Assembly: GCA_024398785.1 (NCBI GenBank)
Contig: JAKSIO010000005.1
Span: forward strand, 1-64,000
Reading direction: 5' to 3'
Source of the DNA: Bacteroidaceae bacterium
Lineage (GTDB): Bacteria; Bacteroidota; Bacteroidia; Bacteroidales; Bacteroidaceae
Length of the DNA: 64,000 nt
Of this stretch, positions 35,707 through 44,143 are shown piece after piece; positions within the stretch are counted from its first letter, which is position 1; each line of letters opens with the position of its first letter. The notes beneath the pieces were generated by a model, which saw only the letters and a list, made by a program, of their open reading frames with translations, had not been told where the DNA came from and made no database searches. Made by a program: the position numbers and the translations under genes.

Positions 35707-35979
35707 TTAAAAGTAAACAACATCAACATCACGATGAATTGCATTTCCATATTTCTTTAGTTTGACGCTAGCAACGTCAAAAATAATGACACTATCAGCT
35801 CCACTAAATTTTTTGGAAAACATGTCTTCAATTGCAATCAGCATATTGTCAATGACACGATTTGTGTTGTTAACCTCATATACAGAAAACTGTAAGCGTA
35901 TGGCACCGTATTTTGCAAGCATTTTGGAAAACTTTGTTCTCAATTTGTCATCTTTTATGTCATAACTAATTACTAGCAT
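35707..35979 (-). CDS. cas2: CRISPR adaptation nuclease Cas2
   Basis: A 90-aa ferredoxin-fold protein, LVISYDIKDDKLRTKFSKML at the N-terminus (with the conserved Asp of YDI) and RLQFSVYEVNNT in the middle, the typical Cas2 signature. It dimerises and bridges two Cas1 dimers during spacer integration. Its ATG lies 1 bp after the cas1 stop, and it is the last gene before the leader. Confidence 0.96.
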   Translation of the reverse strand: MLVISYDIKDDKLRTKFSKMLAKYGAIRLQFSVYEVNNTNRVIDNMLIAIEDMFSKKFSGADSVIIFDVASVKLKKYGNAIHRDVDVVYF

Positions 35980-35980
35980 T

Positions 35981-36961
35981 TCAAATATTAAATATAGGAT
36001 AATGTGTTACGGATTGTTTTCCCATAAAGCAACGGTAATAGGATTGAATATACTTAAAGGTGTCAGCCTTATATGGTATTAATGCGTCGAAAAATAACTT
36101 ACAATAATCTCCATTTTTTTCATGTTTTAAATGATATTCTCCTTTCTGTACATGAAAATCGTTAAATGATATTTGTTTTCTATTCCAAGCAGTTCTGATA
36201 GTTTTATCGATTATTGGACGGAATGGTTCCATAAGATCACAGACCAATGATTTTCGTTTATACCACATTCTATGAAAAATACCAACATATAGATCAAAAC
36301 CAAACATTCTAATGAAACATTCTATATAATTAAATAACATTGTATATCCAATATCCAATGTGGAATTTAATGCATCACATTTTGTTCTAGGACGTCGTTG
36401 ATGCCATTCATGTTCTTGATAATATGCCTTAAAATACTGTTTTGCGGCGAATCCTTCGATACCCATAAGGGTATTGTAATCAAATATTGAAGGTATTGTA
36501 CTCAAACACCTAGACAATTCGATTTGCGATTGTATGGTTATGTCATCTTTTTTTCTAGTAGCATTTAATACCTTTAGTTGATTCTGGATTTTATTTGTTA
36601 CTATTACTTTAGCAATAGATATGTCATCATTAGCAAATTCATATTGCCTTTTACGTAAAAGATAATTAGCTTCTGCAGAATTAGACAAATAGAAAACTGG
36701 CCGGAATGATGGTTTCATAACTATCAACGCAACTCCAAATTTTTGACATTTTTCTATCAAAGGCGTAGTAATGCGTATGTGTCCTACTATAAAAAGGGCG
36801 AGTATTTTTTGAAATGGTAGCTTGGTCAATATTTTGCTTTCTTTACCATCATCAAGTTGTTCTTCCAATAATAATTCTCCATTACTTACTCTTAAGTCCC
36901 GGTCATGGAGACAATTAATGACAAAGACAGTACGATATTCAATATCTTTAGATGTAAACAT
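35981..36961 (-). CDS. cas1: CRISPR integrase Cas1
   Basis: 326 aa from the ATG at 36961 (MFTSKDIEYRT). The frame continues upstream to 37051, but that part overlaps cas4. The helical C-terminal domain has the three metal ligands of Cas1: Glu169 in GIEGFAAKQYF, His230 in GIFHRMW and Glu245 in DLMEPFRP. It integrates prespacers with Cas2. It overlaps the end of cas4 by 14 bp, so the two are translationally coupled. Confidence 0.96.
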   Translation of the reverse strand: MFTSKDIEYRTVFVINCLHDRDLRVSNGELLLEEQLDDGKESKILTKLPFQKILALFIVGHIRITTPLIEKCQKFGVALIVMKPSFRPVFYLSNSAEANYLLRKRQYEFANDDISIAKVIVTNKIQNQLKVLNATRKKDDITIQSQIELSRCLSTIPSIFDYNTLMGIEGFAAKQYFKAYYQEHEWHQRRPRTKCDALNSTLDIGYTMLFNYIECFIRMFGFDLYVGIFHRMWYKRKSLVCDLMEPFRPIIDKTIRTAWNRKQISFNDFHVQKGEYHLKHEKNGDYCKLFFDALIPYKADTFKYIQSYYRCFMGKQSVTHYPIFNI

Positions 36962-37517
36962 TGTCTTTATTTGTTTTATCGCATAAATTACAATATATGC
37001 AGTGATTACATTTGTTGATATTAATTGAAAATGGGGTGTTCCCAGGGTCAAAAGACCGAAATTCTTGTAAAAATGATTTAAATAAATCTATATCGGCTTT
37101 TGAAGGTATCGGAACAGGAATAGATTTATTCCTGGAAGTTTCATAAAATTCTAATGCTTTAACTTCGTATCCCATCTCGTTAAGACATAACATCTGTGCC
37201 CATAATTGGTATACCTGTCCTTGAAATATATGTTTAAGCTGAAATTTCCGTTCTATTAATTTTTGTTCGTTACGCTTATAAATATCTATCTTTCCCATCA
37301 ATCCATATTCATCAGAGTAGACTGACATAGATATAATGTCATCAGCACGATTACTGGCCTTTTTCCGATCTATGGTTTCATGCGCAATTTTGCCTTGAGT
37401 CTGTGGCGCTGCGTGAAAAACCATTTCATCCGTTTCCATATACACATTATGCAGGTATATGGAATACGGACAAAATATAAAATCGTTTAAAGTAGATATA
37501 GGAATATAATCATTCAT
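36948..37517 (-). CDS. cas4: CRISPR-associated exonuclease Cas4
   Basis: A 189-aa RecB-type nuclease. Cys16 (FIFCPYS) and the C-terminal cluster Cys170, Cys173, Cys176 and Cys179 form the [4Fe-4S] site. The nuclease core shows His46 (GKIAHE), Asp78 (GKIDIY) and Glu89/Lys91 (LIERKFQ), with QVYQLWAQ as the final motif. In type V-A systems Cas4 trims prespacers and helps choose those next to a PAM. It overlaps cas12a by 8 bp and cas1 by 14 bp. Confidence 0.95.
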   Translation of the reverse strand: MNDYIPISTLNDFIFCPYSIYLHNVYMETDEMVFHAAPQTQGKIAHETIDRKKASNRADDIISMSVYSDEYGLMGKIDIYKRNEQKLIERKFQLKHIFQGQVYQLWAQMLCLNEMGYEVKALEFYETSRNKSIPVPIPSKADIDLFKSFLQEFRSFDPGNTPFSININKCNHCIYCNLCDKTNKDNVYI

Positions 37518-40500
37518 TTAAATATTGTTTCTGCTGTGCAAAATTTAACCACTCCTTATTACTGATGGATAAATTTAATTTTTCTCCAACAGGTGTGGAT
37601 TGTATTTGGTTAATAACCCAAAGTCCTTTCCTTGCAATATTGTATGCACCATTTGCATCGGCATCTTTTGGCAATGAATCTGCACAATTTCTGCTGTCGT
37701 AGAATATGCCATTGGAGTTTGCAACAGGAGATAGTAGATAGTCAGTTTCAGTGCCGGATATGCTATTCCTCATCTGAACGAGCAATTTCATCAACTGCAT
37801 AAGTTGTTCTAAATATTTCTTGTCAGTCAGTCCGCATATTTCATTTTTAAGATTCGATGAAATGTCAATACCTGCATCATTAAACAGATTCTTATATGCT
37901 TCGGTCAGCTGAATCTCCTCATTGTCCCATTTGTTGAGTTTTGACGGATTCCTGAATGTTCTTACTCTAGTACCATAACTGCATAAAATCCATTTTGTTT
38001 GGGTTCCTTGAGCTTTTTCTGTAAACTTTTCATAATCAAATGCAAACTCAAACCAGTCTTTCTCTGAATTATATCTTATGCTATCAAATTTAGAAAAGAA
38101 ACAACGTGCTTTATCTACATTTTCATATGTTGTGTCAAATAGGTTCACAAATCCAGTGACAGGGTCTATTTTACTGGTGTTCCATGCAGGAATGTAGAAT
38201 AAACAACCACTTTGTTTACCTAATTTCTGAAAACTATCAAATTTACTTGTAAGTTGCAACGCGTTATAAATACCACCTAACTCATTCGTTGATTTTGTTT
38301 TGTCTACATAATAATTAAGTTTATCAATGAGCATCTTCTCAAACTTTTCGTACACCTGTCTTTCTATTTTTTGACGTCCACGCATAAAGCCCATATTCAA
38401 ATCTTCCAATACAACAATAGCTTTGTATTCTACCATCATTTTTGCGATAATGTGTATTACTTGTCCAAGATAACCTTCTTTTATTTCCTTTATATTTTCT
38501 ATTTTCTGCCAGTTCCTACGTGCTTCAATTCTGTCTCCTTCTCGTGCTGTCAGCAGTTCCTTGTAGTTCGTCTTATAAGTGTTCCCATTATATTCATTGA
38601 TAATCTCATTTAGTGTCATTTGTTTTACAATGTTTCCGTTTAGGTCAATCAATGATAAGTATAGTAAATGCCTTTCACCGCGGTCAATACCTATGATGTG
38701 CTCAATACCTTTGTTGCGAATTACCTCTTGAACAATACTATTGATGTTATCATTACCTGTCGCCTTAAAATTGATTGTAATAGGAACATGGAACTGAAAC
38801 ATGTCAGCAGTATAACGCTTGTTTTTTATAATGTCATAGCAGAAAGTGCTATTCTTTTTTGAATTCTGAATATTCTTATTGGCGATAGGTTGGTTGGCTC
38901 TGTGAATAGTGGTTTTATCCATGTCTAGGCTTTTCTTTCTGTAGAAGATTTCTGCCTGCCCATTTAATTTGTATACAACATTGGCCAGATTATGTTCATC
39001 AAACAGCATGTTCCAATATAGTGTATGAAGGTTTGGTGTACCTTTGCTAAAATCTGAAAAGTCTTTATTCCATATTTGGAATAGATATAATTTCCCTTCA
39101 TTCACCAAATGCATTATGAAGTTTTTTGATACTTTTCGGAATCCTAGCATATACCCTTGTTGTTCAACTTCTCGATAAAAACCACTAATGTCTTCATATG
39201 TTTCAGTAGGTGAAAATGTAAATGAAAATTTGCTCCAGTCTTCATGTTTTGATATGGATTTTTTGAAAAAATCTATTAAATGCTGGCAATCGGATAAAAC
39301 AAAATTTTTCCCTTTTTTATGTGTTCCTTTTTCATATGCTGAAATGACTTCTTGTGATGGAGCAAATTCGTCTCTACGCGATTGTGAAAAAAACACTTTG
39401 GGTAGCATCTTATTTGCTCCAGGTAATAGTTTGTAGTCAATTTTATCAAAACATTCACCAGTAGACGGCAGACAATTGCAATCAAAGGCATGGTTAGCAG
39501 TCTTGTTCATTATTGCAAGATAGTACAGACCATTCTGTCTCAAAAGAACTGCAGTACAGTCAGGTTCTTTATTGACATCCCAGCCGCTCAAAAGTTGTGC
39601 GTTTTCAAAGTTAAGTTTGATCTTTTCTGTACTATATGGCTTGCGCGTCAACCAATTGCGAACTTTATTATATAAAGGTGTGATAATATCCAACTCATTC
39701 CATATTGCTGTAATTTGTGAACTGAAGTCCAAGTCTTTGTCAGCCTCATCACCATTACCAAGTAGTGGCCTGATAAAATGTTGTAGGGTCTTGAATGCAT
39801 CAAGAAGGTCTTTGATTATTTTGATATTATTTTCAGACTGATTAATATTGGGATGTTTCCCTTGTAAAACATCGGTTGCCGCAATATATGACATTTCGAC
39901 TTGTTTGAATAAATCAATATGTTGTTCGTTATTGTGGTTATATGCACCTAAACATGAGAAATATTCTTGTATTGTTGTAGTATGGTCGTCTTGGCAAGGC
40001 TGTGGTAATGAGTTTAGATAAGAAATGCTGAAACTTTTCGCTGTTTTGAATAATCTGTTGATACGATCATTGAATAATTCCGGATTCTCCTTTTCTTTTT
40101 TGGACGGAGTAATATCACATTTTATTTCATTCTTAATTCCTTTTGAGAAGACGTCGTATTGTCCGAACATTTGTTGGGAAATATCTGAAAGACCCATATC
40201 ATTGGTGAGATAAATCCTATTGAGATCATATTTATCCAAGCGTAAAAGCAACGAGCGTAAACTATCATTACCATTTCCAATTATTACATCATAAAGTTGT
40301 TTGTATGTAGTTTGTATAGCACTACACATTTGACTATCAGAAGTGAATTCCTCGGGAAGCCATGATATTGCAACGCGATCACTTAATATCATTTTGTATA
40401 ATGGTTTAAGTCTTGGCAATCGTTTTGAACGATCTTTTTGTTGTTGATTGTATAAATTGACATATTCGTTGATTCCTTGTATCTTAGTTCCATCCTCTTC

Positions 40501-41262
40501 GGAACGTCCACCAATTATGTAATTATAGACTTCTATTTGTTCTTGCGTTAGAACATTGTTGAAGTATGAAAGTTGGAACATTTCGGTAATATGTTCAACG
40601 TTAAGATATTCACAGAATGCAGCCTCAATATCTGCAAAATGGGTGTTGATTGCTTCGCATATATTCTTAAATGATTTTATATTGTCAATAAAAATTGGCA
40701 AATTCTCATGAATTAGTCGATATGCTATAGCTGTCGATTTCGGCTCATCTGAATACATATTTTTGCGGTTTGCATGGAATCCTGTAAAATATGTCGTGAA
40801 CTTGCTGAAATTTTCTACTATTTGTTTGTCATCGTTGTTGGTTACAAAGTTTGGTAGGTGTTGTTGAATCAGTTCCTTTTTGAAAAGGTCTCCGTATGAT
40901 CTTCCGTTAGTAAAAGCATTAACGATTTGTTTACGTAAGTTTTCTTTGACTTTTTCTAATTCAGCCTCTTCAAGCACATTCCTTTTGCTTATATTAGTAA
41001 GTGTGACGTAATCTTCCAAAGAATTGTTATTGCCATCAGATGCTAACTTTAACTTGAAATTATATAGACACATCTTAATGAATTCTTTATGATATGTGTC
41101 AATGATGTCTTTGACTTTTTCATACTCTATTGCTCTCTGTTCGTCTTGAGCAATCAGGCCTTTCTTCTCAATGTTTTCGGCCGTTTTGCCTATTGGCCTT
41201 AATTCAAATCGTAGAGTTTTACTAATGGAATATAATCCAGTTAAATCATTAAATGTTTTCAT
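37510..41262 (-). CDS. cas12a: Type V-A CRISPR effector nuclease Cas12a (Cpf1)
   Basis: A 1250-aa effector of normal length. RuvC residues are Asp860 (GIDRGER), Glu953 (VVLEDLNMGF) and Asp1202 (DADANGAYNIA); Arg1165 (QMRNS) corresponds to the Nuc-domain Arg of known Cas12a. The crRNA-processing site has His787, Lys796 (HRANQPIANK) and Lys813 (DIIKNKR) at the spacing seen in FnCas12a. PAM-contact lysines are conserved as Lys565 (GWDVNKE) and Lys618 (PGANKMLPKVFF), which predicts a TTTV-type PAM. It should process its own pre-crRNA and cut target DNA with staggered ends. It starts 7 bp after xre/immA and overlaps cas4, so it lies within one operon. The gene is visibly AT-rich compared with flanking core genes. 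Confidence 0.98.
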   Translation of the reverse strand: MKTFNDLTGLYSISKTLRFELRPIGKTAENIEKKGLIAQDEQRAIEYEKVKDIIDTYHKEFIKMCLYNFKLKLASDGNNNSLEDYVTLTNISKRNVLEEAELEKVKENLRKQIVNAFTNGRSYGDLFKKELIQQHLPNFVTNNDDKQIVENFSKFTTYFTGFHANRKNMYSDEPKSTAIAYRLIHENLPIFIDNIKSFKNICEAINTHFADIEAAFCEYLNVEHITEMFQLSYFNNVLTQEQIEVYNYIIGGRSEEDGTKIQGINEYVNLYNQQQKDRSKRLPRLKPLYKMILSDRVAISWLPEEFTSDSQMCSAIQTTYKQLYDVIIGNGNDSLRSLLLRLDKYDLNRIYLTNDMGLSDISQQMFGQYDVFSKGIKNEIKCDITPSKKEKENPELFNDRINRLFKTAKSFSISYLNSLPQPCQDDHTTTIQEYFSCLGAYNHNNEQHIDLFKQVEMSYIAATDVLQGKHPNINQSENNIKIIKDLLDAFKTLQHFIRPLLGNGDEADKDLDFSSQITAIWNELDIITPLYNKVRNWLTRKPYSTEKIKLNFENAQLLSGWDVNKEPDCTAVLLRQNGLYYLAIMNKTANHAFDCNCLPSTGECFDKIDYKLLPGANKMLPKVFFSQSRRDEFAPSQEVISAYEKGTHKKGKNFVLSDCQHLIDFFKKSISKHEDWSKFSFTFSPTETYEDISGFYREVEQQGYMLGFRKVSKNFIMHLVNEGKLYLFQIWNKDFSDFSKGTPNLHTLYWNMLFDEHNLANVVYKLNGQAEIFYRKKSLDMDKTTIHRANQPIANKNIQNSKKNSTFCYDIIKNKRYTADMFQFHVPITINFKATGNDNINSIVQEVIRNKGIEHIIGIDRGERHLLYLSLIDLNGNIVKQMTLNEIINEYNGNTYKTNYKELLTAREGDRIEARRNWQKIENIKEIKEGYLGQVIHIIAKMMVEYKAIVVLEDLNMGFMRGRQKIERQVYEKFEKMLIDKLNYYVDKTKSTNELGGIYNALQLTSKFDSFQKLGKQSGCLFYIPAWNTSKIDPVTGFVNLFDTTYENVDKARCFFSKFDSIRYNSEKDWFEFAFDYEKFTEKAQGTQTKWILCSYGTRVRTFRNPSKLNKWDNEEIQLTEAYKNLFNDAGIDISSNLKNEICGLTDKKYLEQLMQLMKLLVQMRNSISGTETDYLLSPVANSNGIFYDSRNCADSLPKDADANGAYNIARKGLWVINQIQSTPVGEKLNLSISNKEWLNFAQQKQYLNE

Positions 41263-41269
41263 ATTTTTA

Positions 41270-42310
41270 TTATTTAATATTCAGGCGTAATTGGAGAAGG
41301 GAACGGGTGTCGGCAGTTTCTTTTATTATGTAGTCGCCCAAACCTTGTTCCAAAGGATTAGGTTTAATAAGTTCTTCAAAATATCTGTGATAAGTGGCAT
41401 TGTCTATTACACGCAGAGTCTGCAAACGATGAATAGTTGCAGCAATACTGATGCCGTATGTTTGACGGACACTTATCAGTTCATCAACATGGACACTGGA
41501 ACGGGACTGGCCGAAACGTCTGAATACACTCTGTTGCGGCAATAACATTGCACAGGCAAAACATTCGCACAAGCGTTCAGTGTCAGGTAATTTCAATGTG
41601 GCATTGTACGGCAGTTCCGGCAGGGATTGCAGATAAACGTCAAATTCATTTTCAGTCAGTTGTTTGAATTTCAATATCAAATGTGCAAACTCATGCAACG
41701 CTGTAAAACGTTTGCGTTCCGATGTCGAATTACAGCAGTTGTTGATTATTATTACAGGAACTGTTTTGTTTACATATGTTGACAGACCTATAATATCTGT
41801 ATTTTCAATATTGAGTTCTATTACATGAATGCCATAGTTATGCAGGATTTCGTATACTGAAAAAATTGGCTGAATACCTATACACCACTTTTTGCGTAAT
41901 TTCTCAGCCGCCTGTTCTATATCAGGATAGTTACTGACCGTTGTTCCTTTAAGCGGATTCTTAAAAGGGATCTGGTCTGGAAAATTGGCGTTGAGTTCCA
42001 TATACTCCTGAACAGATGCCTTGACTTGAGTTTCTATTTCTTGGCGTTTCTTGTCCGGCGTGCCACTCTTGAAACGGAATTCCAGTTCTCCCATATCCAT
42101 GTCTTCCTGATAGAAATAGTCCAGTGGAACCATACATGCATCTGCAATTGCAGATAATATCTGTTCAGATGGTTTGATCAGGCCTCGTTCTATTTTTGAT
42201 ATAGCCATTTTGCTTACAGAATGTCTTCCCATACGCAATACCAACTGATCCATTGTAAGGCACCTTATCAGTCTGGCGGTTTTGACTTTATTTGGATTGA
42301 ATATTTTCAT
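41270..42310 (-). CDS. XRE-family HTH regulator fused to an ImmA/IrrE metalloprotease, first gene of the Cas12a operon
   Basis: 346 aa. Residues about 8-66 form an XRE helix-turn-helix (TMDQLVLRMG, SVSKMAISKIERGLIKPS). A linker is followed by a COG2856 (ImmA/IrrE) zinc-peptidase domain with the HEFAH motif at residues 206-210 and a likely third ligand Glu245 in ERLCECFACAMLLP. In mobile elements ImmA-type proteases cleave a partner repressor to induce the element; in fused forms the protease may act on its own HTH or on a co-repressor. Its stop is 7 bp from the cas12a ATG, with no room for another promoter, so it and the cas genes share one transcript. Two palindromic operators overlap its promoter. 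It is best read as an autoregulator of the CRISPR operon, by inference. Confidence 0.9.
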   Translation of the reverse strand: MKIFNPNKVKTARLIRCLTMDQLVLRMGRHSVSKMAISKIERGLIKPSEQILSAIADACMVPLDYFYQEDMDMGELEFRFKSGTPDKKRQEIETQVKASVQEYMELNANFPDQIPFKNPLKGTTVSNYPDIEQAAEKLRKKWCIGIQPIFSVYEILHNYGIHVIELNIENTDIIGLSTYVNKTVPVIIINNCCNSTSERKRFTALHEFAHLILKFKQLTENEFDVYLQSLPELPYNATLKLPDTERLCECFACAMLLPQQSVFRRFGQSRSSVHVDELISVRQTYGISIAATIHRLQTLRVIDNATYHRYFEELIKPNPLEQGLGDYIIKETADTRSLLQLRLNIK

Positions 42311-42328
42311 TATTTTTCTGCAGTTAGT

Positions 42329-42361
42329 TTACAAATGTAAGAATAATATTACATATTGTAA
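42329..42361 (-). promoter_or_regulatory. Tandem operators overlapping the promoter of the xre/immA-cas12a operon
   Basis: Two palindromes, TTACA-AA-TGTAA (42329-42340) and TTACA-TAT-TGTAA (42349-42361), have centres 20.5 bp apart (two helical turns) and lie 18 bp upstream of the ATG at 42310. On the minus strand TACATTTG (42339-42332) is a good -7 box and sits inside the first palindrome. The -33 element is weak (TTTAC at 42362-42358, or TTG at 42365-42363). Occupancy would block RNA polymerase, as for phage-type repressors. Confidence 0.7.
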
Positions 42362-42421
42362 ACAAGATCGCAAAAAAACAATAAAAATTTTCACCACCAC
42401 AACACGTGAGTATGTGCCATG

Positions 42422-42454
42422 CGCTTAAGGATATTCATCACGTAGCGTTAAGCG
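42422..42454. repeat. Small inverted repeat next to the structured element
   Basis: CGCTTAA (42422-42428) and TTAAGCG (42448-42454) can form a 7-bp stem with a 19-nt loop. It lies just outside the 163-bp element and could be part of the same structured region. Confidence 0.4.
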
Positions 42455-42490
42455 GGCGTAATGGAGTGACCAGAATAATACCTGTATACA

Positions 42491-42653
42491 GTATTTGGAT
42501 ATATGCGTTAGAAGACCCTCAGTACCCGTTCTGAGGTGAACGGGAGGGGCCCGGAAGTTAGAATTGCGGAGCAGGGCTAACTTTTGGGAGGGACGAGCAG
42601 TTAGTCAGCGAAGCGCTAACTGCGAGCGTCTGATAACGCATATATCCAAATAC
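42491..42653. repeat. 163-bp structured element with perfect 20-bp inverted ends
   Basis: GTATTTGGATATATGCGTTA (42491-42510) has its exact reverse complement at 42634-42653. Inside are a 7-bp hairpin CCCGTTC/GAACGGG (42525-42544) that competes with CCTCAG/CTGAGG (42517-42536), a 12-bp stem with two G-U pairs joining 42550-42561 and 42577-42588, and an 8-bp stem GCAGTTAG/CTAACTGC (42597-42623). The interior is GC-rich in AT-rich surroundings and has no open frame. It could be a MITE or REP-like element, a structured RNA, or an invertible segment. It sits 15 bp past the gnd stop. Confidence 0.75.
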
Positions 42654-42668
42654 GTACAACTGGAATGC

Positions 42669-44126
42669 TTATGCAAGGTAGGCGGTGCTGACTGTATCGC
42701 CACCGTGACCGGTCCAGTTGGTGTGGAAGAACTGACCGCGCGGAGCATCAACGCGTTCGTAGGTGTGTGCACCAAAGAAATCGCGCTGAGCCTGCAACAG
42801 GTTGGCCGGCAGGCGTTCTGCACGGTAACCGTCATAGTAGTTGAGCGCGGCGCTGAGCGTTGGAGCGGGAATGCCGTTCAGAACAACTGTCGATATTACG
42901 TTGCGCCATCCGCTCTGGGCTTCTTTCAATTTCTGGCAGAAGAATTCATTAAGCATAAGGTTCTCAAGGGCAGGATTCGCTGTGAAAGCTTCTTTGATCT
43001 TGCCAAGGAATGCGGAACGGATAATGCAACCGCCACGCCACATAAGTGCTATGCCGCCGTAATTCAAATCCCAACCGTACTCTTTTGCAGCGGCGCGCAT
43101 AAGAGCATAACCCTGTGCGTAGCTGATAATCTTTGCGGCAAACAGCGCGCGGCGCAGGTCTTCAAGGAATGCCGCCTTGTCTCCCTGGAAAAGTGCAGGT
43201 TTTGGACCTGCAAGAATCTTTGAAGCGTTGACACGCTCCTCTTTCTGTGCTGAAAGGCAGCGCGCAAATACAGCCTCACCAATCAGTGTGAGTGGAATAC
43301 CGTGGTCAAGTGCTGCAATGGCAGTCCATTTGCCGGTTCCTTTCTGACCGGCTGTATCAAGAATCTTGTCAACAACAGCCTCGCCGTTGGCAGGGTCTTT
43401 GTATCCAAGAATATCGCGTGTAATCTCAATGAGGTAACTGTCAAGATCCCCCTTGTTCCATTCTGCAAATGTGCTGTTCATTTCCTGATTGCTCATGCCA
43501 AGCAGATCTTTCATAATCTGGTAGCATTCGCAGATAAGCTGCATGTCTCCATATTCGATGCCGTTGTGAACCATCTTTACAAAATGGCCTGCACCGTTCT
43601 GGCCAACCCAGTCGCAACATGGTCCGTCTGCCACCTGAGCGCATATTTTCTGGAAAATTGGCTTGACAATAGGCCATGCGGCTACGCTTCCGCCAGGCAT
43701 AAGGCTTGGGCCGCGCAGCGCACCTTCCTCACCTCCGGACACGCCTGTTCCTATGTATAGCAGACCTTTGCTTTCAAGATATTCCGTACGGCGGTTGGTA
43801 TCGGGAAAATGCGTGTTGCCACCGTCAATGATGACATCGCCTGCACTGAGCAACGGTATAAGTTTCTCTATGAAATCGTCAACGGCGTTGCCTGCCTTTA
43901 CCATAAGCATGACTTTGCGCGGACTTTCCAATGAATTTACAAGTTCTTCAAGTGAATGTGTTCCTATAATGTTTTTCCCTTTGCCGCGACCATTGATGAA
44001 ATTATCAACTTTTTCAACGGTACGGTTGAATACGCTTACCTGAAAGCCTTTGCTCTCCATGTTGAGAACAAGGTTTTCGCCCATAACTGCAAGACCTATC
44101 AGGCCGATGTCAGACTTCTGTTTCAT
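42669..44126 (-). CDS. gnd: 6-phosphogluconate dehydrogenase, decarboxylating
   Basis: A 485-aa enzyme of the oxidative pentose phosphate pathway that converts 6-phosphogluconate to ribulose 5-phosphate. The N-terminal Rossmann motif is IGLIGLAVMGENLVLNM with FNRT. The substrate-site motifs are GTGVSGGEEGALRGPSLMPGG and KMVHNGIEYGDMQLICE, and the C-terminal tail is complete (FHTNWTGHGG). It is downstream of pdxB on the same strand (17-bp gap). Confidence 0.97.
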   Translation of the reverse strand: MKQKSDIGLIGLAVMGENLVLNMESKGFQVSVFNRTVEKVDNFINGRGKGKNIIGTHSLEELVNSLESPRKVMLMVKAGNAVDDFIEKLIPLLSAGDVIIDGGNTHFPDTNRRTEYLESKGLLYIGTGVSGGEEGALRGPSLMPGGSVAAWPIVKPIFQKICAQVADGPCCDWVGQNGAGHFVKMVHNGIEYGDMQLICECYQIMKDLLGMSNQEMNSTFAEWNKGDLDSYLIEITRDILGYKDPANGEAVVDKILDTAGQKGTGKWTAIAALDHGIPLTLIGEAVFARCLSAQKEERVNASKILAGPKPALFQGDKAAFLEDLRRALFAAKIISYAQGYALMRAAAKEYGWDLNYGGIALMWRGGCIIRSAFLGKIKEAFTANPALENLMLNEFFCQKLKEAQSGWRNVISTVVLNGIPAPTLSAALNYYDGYRAERLPANLLQAQRDFFGAHTYERVDAPRGQFFHTNWTGHGGDTVSTAYLA

Positions 44127-44143
44127 TTTTATAAAGTGTAATA

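Noticed and set aside
36962-37051. Longer N-terminus for Cas1
   Set aside because: The extra 30 codons overlap cas4 out of frame and do not resemble Cas1; MFTSKDIEYRT at 36961 fits the family.
42491-42653. Integron attC site
   Set aside because: The GTTAG and CTAAC boxes are in the opposite order to the attC core sites (RYYYAAC ... GTTRRRY), and no integrase is present.
42491-42653. Classic invertible promoter
   Set aside because: No good TAnnTTTG box or TTTG element is found between the inverted repeats, and no adjacent recombinase gene is present; inversion remains possible but is not supported.
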